12,512 nt of DNA from Phycisphaerae bacterium (GTDB lineage: Bacteria; Planctomycetota; Phycisphaerae; Phycisphaerales; SM1A02): contig JABJQE010000035.1 in NCBI GenBank assembly GCA_018663565.1, positions 1 to 12,512 on the forward strand, given 5' to 3'. Positions 7,408 to 12,512 of this stretch are shown piece by piece. Position 1 is the first letter of the stretch. Every line of letters starts with the position of its first letter. The notes beneath the pieces were generated by a model. The model was not told where the DNA came from and ran no database searches. It saw nothing but the letters and a program-made list of their open reading frames with translations. Made by a program: the position numbers and the translations under genes.

Positions 7408-8187
7408 ATGCCATCTGGCCTCATTCCAATTCTTGGTTCGAGTAACGAGGCCACGTGGTGGCTCACAGCGGCTGTGGTCTACATTATCGCGATGAGCCTC
7501 TGGTGGGTTCTCGTTGTGCCGGCCCTGCGACGTGGGCCAAGCGAGACCGCGACGCTCGGCATACTCTGGCGACTGAGCAAACTCGTGCTCCGCCTGCGAC
7601 AGCACCCCGAGTTCGAAGGCCTAGAGCACTTCGAATCGCTCATGCAAGCGGACGGACCAGTCTTGATCATCGCCAATCACACGGGCGGCGTTGACCCCCT
7701 GCTCATTCAATACGCCGGCCCTCGACTGATTCGCTGGATGATGGCACAGGACATGATGGCTTCAGGGGCCGAAGACCTCTGGAAACTCACCAGAGTCATT
7801 GGCGTTGATAGAACCGGACCAGATGCCACCGCGCTACGCATTGCCATGCGGACCCTTCGGGGCGGCGGCGTGGTGGGCGTCTTTCCAGAGGGCCGCATCA
7901 CCCGGCCTGCAGGCACACTGCGACCCTTCCAAGAGGGCATCGGAATGCTCGCCGCTCGGTGCGGGGCAACGGTCCTGCCCTGCTGGATTTCAGGCACGCC
8001 CGATGTCGAATCCATGAGTAGATCGGTGTTTGGCCGCAGCAGAAGCCGCGTCGTCTTTCTTGAACCCGTTCGATATGAACGAGATACGCCAGCAGCGGAA
8101 GTGGCCACGGATCTGCGAGATCGAATCGCAGTGGCAAGCGGGTGGCCCAAGATCGATGAGATGATGCCGCTTATCGTGTCGCCATGA
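7408..8187 (+). CDS. plsC: 1-acylglycerol-3-phosphate acyltransferase family protein
   Basis: A 259-residue membrane acyltransferase of the LPLAT family. The likely reaction is acyl transfer to the sn-2 position of lysophosphatidic acid, giving phosphatidic acid for membrane lipids. A hydrophobic anchor lies at 17-38 (TWWLTAAVVYIIAM region). The catalytic HX4D motif is NHTGGVDPLL, with H91 and D96. The substrate-binding motif is VFPEGRITR (158-166), where the common FPEGTRSR carries R instead of T. GVDRTG near 132-137 and LPCWISG near 190-196 fit the remaining family blocks. The frame is open upstream to 7282, but that would overlap the carB start and its residues are unlike the family. The 3' end overlaps convergent ruvA by 17 nt. 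Related acyltransferases act on other lysolipids, so the exact substrate is inferred. Confidence 0.88.
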   Translation: MPSGLIPILGSSNEATWWLTAAVVYIIAMSLWWVLVVPALRRGPSETATLGILWRLSKLVLRLRQHPEFEGLEHFESLMQADGPVLIIANHTGGVDPLLIQYAGPRLIRWMMAQDMMASGAEDLWKLTRVIGVDRTGPDATALRIAMRTLRGGGVVGVFPEGRITRPAGTLRPFQEGIGMLAARCGATVLPCWISGTPDVESMSRSVFGRSRSRVVFLEPVRYERDTPAAEVATDLRDRIAVASGWPKIDEMMPLIVSP

Positions 8188-8788
8188 TGTGAGCGAGCAG
8201 GTCTTCGGGCGTGTCGAGGTCTGGATTCTGCGACATCGATCGCTCGGCGAGTTGCCGGGCCGTATCGGGCCGCTCGCCGAGGGCCATCAGCATGACCATT
8301 GCATCGGAGAGCATCGAGCCTGCTGTGGTATCACCAGTAACAGTTGTCGCGACCGCGGAATCGAGATACGCATCGACCTTGCCAGAGAGCTCAGCAATAA
8401 TGGTCTCTGCCGTGCGCTTTCCAATCTCGGGCAGGCCAACGAGGGTGGCGGTATCCCGCCGAACAATGGCAGCGGCGATCTCAGCGGCGGGCATCTGAAG
8501 GGCTTTGAGGGCCTTGCGGTGGCCAATATTCTTGACAGTCGTAAAGAGTTCAAAGAACGCTCGATCATGAGCCGAGGCGAATCCGAGCAGCCGTGGCACC
8601 ATCGAAGAGCCTTGCCCAATCGCTTCGAGCACCAACATGGTGTGAAACTCAATGTCCTGGCCACGCCGTCGCTCAAGCGATTCAATATCACTCCCAGGCA
8701 CCATCACATCGATAACCATGGGGCCCACGGCAATCTGGGCTCGGCCATCAGCAATGCCAACAAGTTGTCCGGTGATTCGTGCGAGCAC
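8171..8788 (-). CDS. ruvA: Holliday junction branch migration protein RuvA
   Basis: Binds four-way DNA junctions and loads the RuvB motor during recombinational repair. The product is 205 residues, close to the usual 200. Residues 1-65 form the OB-fold (LARITGQLVG start, MVIDVMVPGSD). Helix-hairpin-helix motifs lie at about 84-97 (TVKNIGHRKALKAL) and 116-134 (LVGLPEIGKRTAETIIAEL). A flexible linker (about 140-158) leads to the RuvB-contacting domain III (SDAMVMLMALGERPDTARQLAE). The start is a GTG at 8788, because the family begins at this point; the frame is open 39 codons further but with unrelated sequence. There is no Shine-Dalgarno, and TACGCT lies 6 nt upstream. RuvB and RuvC are not adjacent in the window. 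The gene is divergent from manC. Confidence 0.94.
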   Translation of the reverse strand: MLARITGQLVGIADGRAQIAVGPMVIDVMVPGSDIESLERRRGQDIEFHTMLVLEAIGQGSSMVPRLLGFASAHDRAFFELFTTVKNIGHRKALKALQMPAAEIAAAIVRRDTATLVGLPEIGKRTAETIIAELSGKVDAYLDSAVATTVTGDTTAGSMLSDAMVMLMALGERPDTARQLAERSMSQNPDLDTPEDLLAHIMATR

Positions 8789-8794
8789 ACACGA

Positions 8795-8800
8795 AGCGTA
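8795..8800 (-). promoter_or_regulatory. -10-like TACGCT before ruvA
   Basis: TACGCT is followed by TCGTGT and then the GTG start, a 6-nt gap that predicts a leaderless mRNA. It also supports the GTG as the true start. Confidence 0.45.
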
Positions 8801-8905
8801 CCCGGTTTCGGTGTGTTGCCGGCGTGAGGACCGTGGCGTCGAATTCGTGAGGGGGCTAGGACACCGCCATCTCGCCCGCTCCATCAAACATGACGGCCTG
8901 TGCAC

Positions 8906-8911
8906 TACCCT
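8906..8911 (+). promoter_or_regulatory. -10-like TACCCT before manC
   Basis: TACCCT is followed by 7 nt (TCACACT) and the ATG at 8919. It has the same arrangement as plsC, ruvA and the left-edge gene. The 130-nt gap to ruvA thus appears to hold two divergent promoters and nothing else that I recognise. Confidence 0.45.
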
Positions 8912-8918
8912 TCACACT

Positions 8919-9998
8919 ATGCAGCACGCAATGATCATGGCCGGCGGTAGCGGAACGAGGCTGTGGCCGATGAGCCGAGCCGGCCGCCCCAAACAGATGG
9001 TGCCACTCGTTCAAGGCAAGAGCCTGCTCTGGCACGCGGCGAGCAGACTCGATGGCCTGGTTCCGCCAAGCCAGCAATGGATCTGCACGGGGGAATCGCA
9101 TCGCGATCTCATCCTTGAAGATCTCAATGAGTTTGATCCGAACCGGCTGATTGGCGAGCCGTGCCCGCGCGACACCGTGAACGCCATCGCCTTGACCGCG
9201 GCGGTGCTGATGTTGACTGACCCCAACGCCGTCTTCGCCGTGCTCACGGCGGACCATCTCATTACGCCCCAAGAACAATTCGCAGCCTGCATCAAGACTG
9301 GCTTCGCGCTGGTCGAGGAAGACCCACGCCGCATGGTCACATTCGGCATCGAACCCACTTTCCCAGCGACGGGCTTTGGATACGTCGAACTCGGCGACTC
9401 GATTTCCGGCCACGAACCGGCCTGCACCACGGTCCGATTCGTGGAAAAACCAGACGAGGCGACCGCCCAAACCTATGTGGATTCAGGTCGATTCAAATGG
9501 AACTCAGGCATGTTTGTTTTTTCGGCCCGAGGCTATCTCGACGCGCTTGAGAGACTTGTGCCCGAATCAGCTGCAGGCATGCGAACAATTGCCGCCGCAT
9601 GGAATACCCCGGAGGGTGGCGAGGTGCTCGCACGCGTCTACCCCACACTCCCAAAGGTGAGCGTGGATTACGCCATCATGGAACCCGCCTCCCAGGACAA
9701 ACACATCGAAGTATGCACTGTTCCGATGGATGTCGAGTGGCTTGATGTGGGCAGTTGGACGGCCGCTGGCGAAACGGTTGATCCTGACAGCGACGGCAAT
9801 CGATCGTTCGGCGCAGCCACACATCTTGGTTCTTCCAACGTCATCAGCATTAGCGAAGATCCAGACCACTTGATCGCCACAATTGGCTGCGAAGACCTAG
9901 TCATTGTGCACACACCGCGGGCCACGCTCGTTTGCCCGAAAGATCAAGTGCAGCGTGTGAAGGACCTCCACGGCATCATCGACGAGACTTGGCGGTAG
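8919..9998 (+). CDS. manC: Mannose-1-phosphate guanylyltransferase
   Basis: Forms GDP-mannose from mannose 1-phosphate and GTP, a precursor of polysaccharides and glycoconjugates. It has 359 residues, so it is the single-domain form; the C-terminal phosphomannose isomerase cupin of two-domain ManC proteins is absent. The nucleotide-binding signature is MAGGSGTRLWPMSR (7-20) with RPKQ (23-26). Further blocks are EPCPRDT (80-86), LTADHLI (109-115), TGFGYVELG (151-159), FVEKPDE (174-180), WNSGMFVF (194-201), VSVDYAIME (247-255) and EWLDVGSW (273-280). The start is at MQHAMIMAGG; ATGs 12 and 18 nt later are possible but leave little N-terminus. Only 3 nt separate its stop from ruvX, so the two are probably one operon. 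No other sugar-nucleotide gene is nearby. Confidence 0.92.
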   Translation: MQHAMIMAGGSGTRLWPMSRAGRPKQMVPLVQGKSLLWHAASRLDGLVPPSQQWICTGESHRDLILEDLNEFDPNRLIGEPCPRDTVNAIALTAAVLMLTDPNAVFAVLTADHLITPQEQFAACIKTGFALVEEDPRRMVTFGIEPTFPATGFGYVELGDSISGHEPACTTVRFVEKPDEATAQTYVDSGRFKWNSGMFVFSARGYLDALERLVPESAAGMRTIAAAWNTPEGGEVLARVYPTLPKVSVDYAIMEPASQDKHIEVCTVPMDVEWLDVGSWTAAGETVDPDSDGNRSFGAATHLGSSNVISISEDPDHLIATIGCEDLVIVHTPRATLVCPKDQVQRVKDLHGIIDETWR

Positions 9999-10001
9999 CA
10001 C

Positions 10002-10394
10002 ATGCGACTGCTCGCAGTTGATCTTGGCGACAAACGAACTGGGCTCGCAACCGGCGACACTGAAACCGGCTCAGCCTTTCCAATTGAGACGCTCTACATT
10101 GCTCGCGGCGAAGCACTTGTCCGAGCCGTCGCGGATGCCGCCAATGCACACGGCGCCGATGCCATTGTGATTGGGCTACCACTGAATATGGATGATTCTG
10201 AGGGGCCACGGGCGGCGATCAGTCGTTCTTTCGGCGAGGCCGTCGATGCGATCTGCAAGCTTCCTATTCATTATCAAGACGAGCGGCTCACCTCATTCGA
10301 GGCCGAAACACGCCGCCGCGGGCAACCCACGGGACCGGGGTCTGATGCATTTGCGGCGGTTGTGATGCTCGAAGAATTCCTCGCGACCCACTAA
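10002..10394 (+). CDS. ruvX: Putative Holliday junction resolvase RuvX / pre-16S rRNA nuclease YqgF
   Basis: An RNase H-fold nuclease of 130 residues. The family is tied to 16S rRNA 5'-end maturation and has been proposed as a Holliday junction resolvase. The fold is seen from AVDLGDKRTGLA (5-16), VIGLPLNMDDSEGPRA (56-71), YQDERLTSFEA (91-101) and SDAFAAVVMLEEFL (114-127). The expected acidic residues D7, E94 and D115 are all present. The stretch between the DERLTS motif and the last Asp is shorter than in many homologues, but no motif is lost. It starts 3 nt after manC with no clear Shine-Dalgarno, so it probably relies on read-through translation from manC. Its end overlaps the convergent 6PGL-like gene by 4 nt. 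Confidence 0.9.
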   Translation: MRLLAVDLGDKRTGLATGDTETGSAFPIETLYIARGEALVRAVADAANAHGADAIVIGLPLNMDDSEGPRAAISRSFGEAVDAICKLPIHYQDERLTSFEAETRRRGQPTGPGSDAFAAVVMLEEFLATH

Positions 10395-10993
10395 GCGCCA
10401 ATGAGATACCACCGAAGATCACCTGTATGAGTGCGAGCAAGTTCTGCGAGATCTTGGCAGAGTTCGAATGGTTGACTCAATCCCATGACCCGCAGAGTGC
10501 GAGCGGTCCGCAGAAGACTGTATTCATCTGGCGGAGATGTGAGTTGTGCGTCGCTCAGCACAACTGCATCGAGCGGGCGAGCAACACTATCGTGATCGAT
10601 GGGCGACGGCTCATCAGATTCTGCATTGAGCGGGGCATGCACATTCTCCTCAGGAATCCCAGAAGGAAGGATGAGTGATTCCTGTATGCGCATCAGGGTT
10701 GATTCGTGATCGGTCGCCAAAGCGGCAAACCACAAATGAGTCTGCGGCCAGGGAAACAGCCGAAGATCTGGATCGATCATCATTCTGGCCCACATCGGCT
10801 CAAGACTCACATCGCCTGATACAGCAAGATGAAAGCGGCCCCGTGCTTGCACCGCTGCGTCAGCAGCGATGTGCAGTTCACGAATCGCCGCGTCGATCGC
10901 TGCTTCATCGGATACAAACATCGCCACATTGCCTGGGAGATCCGGCGGATCAAAGTGATTGTCCGGCTCGAGCTCGATGGGTGGCTCGCTCAT
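10391..10993 (-). CDS. Degenerate 6-phosphogluconolactonase-like protein
   Basis: A 200-residue protein with the sequence outline of the 6-phosphogluconolactonase/NagB-like fold. RFHLAVSGDVSLEPMWARM (53-71) stands where the family has a SGG phosphate loop. PWPQTHLWFAAL (81-92) fits the strand that normally ends in DER, and LPSGIPEENVHAPLNA (109-124) fits the next block. The family's GMGxDGHxASLFPG region is missing; the matching place reads LDAVVLSDAQL (141-151). It is also shorter than the usual 230-250 residues. I infer a protein that has lost lactonase chemistry or does something else. Its ATG overlaps the ctaA stop as ATGA, with AAGGTG upstream, so it is translationally coupled to ctaA. 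The frame is intact, arguing against a pseudogene. Confidence 0.6.
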   Translation of the reverse strand: MSEPPIELEPDNHFDPPDLPGNVAMFVSDEAAIDAAIRELHIAADAAVQARGRFHLAVSGDVSLEPMWARMMIDPDLRLFPWPQTHLWFAALATDHESTLMRIQESLILPSGIPEENVHAPLNAESDEPSPIDHDSVARPLDAVVLSDAQLTSPPDEYSLLRTARTLRVMGLSQPFELCQDLAELARTHTGDLRWYLIGA

Positions 10994-12402
10994 GCAGGCA
11001 CCTTGCTCGGCGGCTCAAACGCGTGGTGGTACCAGGCCACCAAGAGCAAACTCAATGCCAGGAGCAACGCGCCATTTGCTTGGTGAGCGCTTGTCAGCAG
11101 TACCTCCCACGCCGGCACATCCGCAGTAGTCCCCGCCTCTGGCCGCATCATGACCGCTGCAACAGCTGCGATTCCAAGCAAGATCTGCGCACCAATACTA
11201 ATCAGCAGCGTGCGGCCAAGCCACACAAAGACGCGATCACGCCCTTCCATACCACTCGCGCGGAGTCCAACGAATACGCCCATGATGGCCACCATGACAG
11301 CCATCACGATATGACCAAGCAATGCATGATTCGCTGCGGGCGATCGCGTTCCAAGATCGGTGCCAAGATGACGGTACGCAGCACCAAGGCCAAGTTGAAT
11401 CAAGAGACACACCAACAAGACGATGGCAAGTTGCCGATCTGTGGGAAGCCGACCACTTCCAATTGACACTTCACCCCGAAGCCATCGCGTACTGGTCACC
11501 GCCGCGACTACAGCCATAATCGCAAGCAATACCTGCGCAAGCACGCCGTGCACAATTGCCAGCATCGTGCTTGGCGAGAGGTCTGCGGCGTCTTGGCTCA
11601 TCGTGAGTACGCCAGTCACACGAAGTCCACCCAGAACGCCCTGCATAATGACCAGTACCAACACTACAAGGCCCAACATTCCCACCCACATCCGCATGTC
11701 TGCAATCCAAAGCGTGATACACAGCACGAGCGCAGTCAATCCAACAAACATGCCAGTCAATCGATGCGCGTGCTCGAAGAAGACACCACTTTCCGGATCG
11801 GCCACCATTTCAGAGAGCGGATACAAGAGCATGTTGTGGCCGTACGAATTGGGCCAATCCGGCACCGCAAGACCCGCCTCAAACCCAGTCACAACGCCGC
11901 CAGTCACAATCATGAAGAAAGTGAGCCCGGCAGCAACCCAGCAAAAAATAGTCAGCCAGTTTCCATTGGTCCGCCACGGTTTCATACTGCCACCAACAAG
12001 GCCACCAATACCCCCAGCGATAAGACATCCATCCAGAATGCCGACGATCCACCCCATCCCACCTGCCATCTCACTCTTGAGCAAGCTCACGACGACCAGG
12101 AGGTTCAAAATGGCCGACACCAGCCCAACGAACAGGCCTTGAAGCAACCCCGACCCGGGGCGAGTGGTTGTCTGACCAAGACCCCGATCGCTTCGCCCGG
12201 CCACAAGCCCACCACCAACAAGCGATAGGACTGCCAAACCGAACAAGAACTCGCCGACGATCGGGCCAGGAATCAAGATCGCGAGGTAACTCAATAGCCA
12301 CATCAGGGTTGTTGCGCCAAAGCCTGCAGCAAGAATTCGGCATCCACTCCCGCGGCTACCGCCATCACTCTGCGAACGCTGCATTGTTGTCACCTGTGTC
12401 AT
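10990..12402 (-). CDS. ctaA: Heme A synthase (CtaA/COX15) with extra N-terminal membrane domain
   Basis: Oxidises the methyl group of heme O to make heme A for cytochrome oxidases, in the inner membrane. In the 470-residue protein, residues 147-458 match the family: VTGGVVTGFEAGLAVPDWP (166-184), EHAHRLTGMFVGLT (210-223), QGVLGGLRVTG (254-264), HGVLAQVLLA (285-294), NHALLGHIVMAV (358-369) and SAHQANGALLLALSLLL (438-454). Candidate heme-ligand histidines are H211/H213, H285, H359/H364 and H440. Residues 21-141 carry about four further hydrophobic segments rich in Gly (GLVAGR, GGIGGLVGGS) that are not part of the usual heme A synthase core. The start at MTQVTT is set by AGGAG 8 nt upstream; the frame is open to 12492 but that part would overlap the divergent gene. 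It heads an operon with the 6PGL-like gene. The ctaB and cox genes are not visible, though they could lie to the right. Confidence 0.9.
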   Translation of the reverse strand: MTQVTTMQRSQSDGGSRGSGCRILAAGFGATTLMWLLSYLAILIPGPIVGEFLFGLAVLSLVGGGLVAGRSDRGLGQTTTRPGSGLLQGLFVGLVSAILNLLVVVSLLKSEMAGGMGWIVGILDGCLIAGGIGGLVGGSMKPWRTNGNWLTIFCWVAAGLTFFMIVTGGVVTGFEAGLAVPDWPNSYGHNMLLYPLSEMVADPESGVFFEHAHRLTGMFVGLTALVLCITLWIADMRMWVGMLGLVVLVLVIMQGVLGGLRVTGVLTMSQDAADLSPSTMLAIVHGVLAQVLLAIMAVVAAVTSTRWLRGEVSIGSGRLPTDRQLAIVLLVCLLIQLGLGAAYRHLGTDLGTRSPAANHALLGHIVMAVMVAIMGVFVGLRASGMEGRDRVFVWLGRTLLISIGAQILLGIAAVAAVMMRPEAGTTADVPAWEVLLTSAHQANGALLLALSLLLVAWYHHAFEPPSKVPA

Positions 12403-12419
12403 GCCTGAAGCTCCTCCAT
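12399..12419 (-). promoter_or_regulatory. ctaA Shine-Dalgarno inside a six-codon upstream ORF
   Basis: GGAGGAG (12411-12417) is the ctaA ribosome-binding site. It sits inside a tiny frame, ATG at 12419 to TGA at 12401-12399, encoding MEELQA. The stop of this frame overlaps the ctaA ATG. TGCACT lies 5 nt before the small ATG. The ribosome-binding site is well supported; translation of the mini-ORF is speculative. Confidence 0.5.
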
Positions 12420-12444
12420 GCCACAGTGCAATGCGGCGGAGGCG

Positions 12445-12450
12445 TATACT
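12445..12450 (+). promoter_or_regulatory. Possible -10 TATACT for the right-edge gene
   Basis: TATACT differs from the TATAAT consensus at one base and would give a leader of about 35 nt before the ATG at 12493. No good -35 is seen. The overlapping minus-strand hexamer TAGTAT could serve ctaA, so this 90-nt gap may hold divergent promoters. Confidence 0.35.
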
Positions 12451-12492
12451 AGACACCTTGTTCAGGATCGACCCGCCCCCCAGGTTCACCAT

Positions 12493-12512
12493 ATGGCTGA
12501 CACCACGACCAC
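12493..12512 (+). CDS. First codons of a divergent gene cut by the right edge
   Basis: ATG followed by GCT GAC ACC ACG ACC gives MADTTT before the window ends. It is divergent from ctaA, 90 nt away, with a TATACT upstream and at best a weak AGG 8 nt before the ATG. In many genomes other oxidase assembly genes flank ctaA, but nothing in these 20 bases identifies the product. Confidence 0.35.

Noticed and set aside
8652..8918. Upstream extension of manC into the ruvA region
   Set aside because: The conserved nucleotide-binding motif begins 7 residues after the ATG at 8919, and the extension is antisense to ruvA.
10675..11466. Long plus-strand frames opposite the 6PGL-like gene and ctaA, including 11423-12142 and 11548-12228
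   Set aside because: Their products are low-complexity (His/Thr/Pro/Gln-rich), as expected from reading the reverse of membrane-helix codons.
1..12512. Mobile element, defence system, CRISPR array or biosynthetic cluster
   Set aside because: No transposase, integrase, direct-repeat array, toxin-antitoxin pair or modular synthase appears in any frame; the identified genes are chromosomal housekeeping types.

Overview
The window is about 12.5 kb of chromosomal, mostly housekeeping DNA. I see no phage, insertion sequence, CRISPR array, tRNA or rRNA. The content is an outer-membrane porin with a terminal Phe, complex I, heme A synthase, RuvA, RuvX and carbamoyl-phosphate synthase, with moderately high GC. 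This indicates a Gram-negative-type, aerobically respiring bacterium. The gene mix and the OprP/O-like porin with a coiled-coil N-terminus would suit a marine planctomycete of the Phycisphaerae type, but that placement is an inference from style, not from a marker gene.

Layout. Bases 1-7334 are read on the minus strand, in transcription order: carB (7334-3879), nuoH (3692-2481), a poorly explained gap, a porin (1788-358) with a strong terminator, and the start of a membrane-anchored protein that runs off the left edge (140-1). From 7408 the strands alternate. plsC (+) converges on and overlaps ruvA (-). manC and ruvX (+) form a two-gene operon that converges on and overlaps a 6-phosphogluconolactonase-like gene. 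That gene is translationally coupled behind the heme A synthase gene ctaA/cox15 (-). A divergent gene begins at the right edge (12493, +).

Functions. CarB supplies carbamoyl phosphate for pyrimidines and arginine. NuoH is the quinone-site membrane subunit of complex I, and CtaA makes heme A for cytochrome oxidases, so the window carries two respiratory genes that are not in a respiratory operon. PlsC acylates lysophosphatidate, ManC makes GDP-mannose, RuvA and RuvX serve recombination and rRNA/Holliday-junction processing, and the porin is a diffusion channel. There is no sign that these form one pathway.

Most interesting signals. (1) Five genes that probably head transcripts have a TACNNT -10-like hexamer only 6-9 nt before the start codon and no Shine-Dalgarno, which points to leaderless mRNAs. 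The porin and ctaA have AGGAG instead. (2) A two-block repeat lies upstream of both nuoH and the left-edge gene, with a small hairpin in which a C:G pair in one copy is T:A in the other. (3) A 30-nt inverted repeat sits in the porin leader; it pairs fully only as RNA from the porin strand. (4) A shortened 6-phosphogluconolactonase-fold protein that seems to lack its catalytic motifs is coupled to a heme A synthase with an extra four-helix N-terminal domain.
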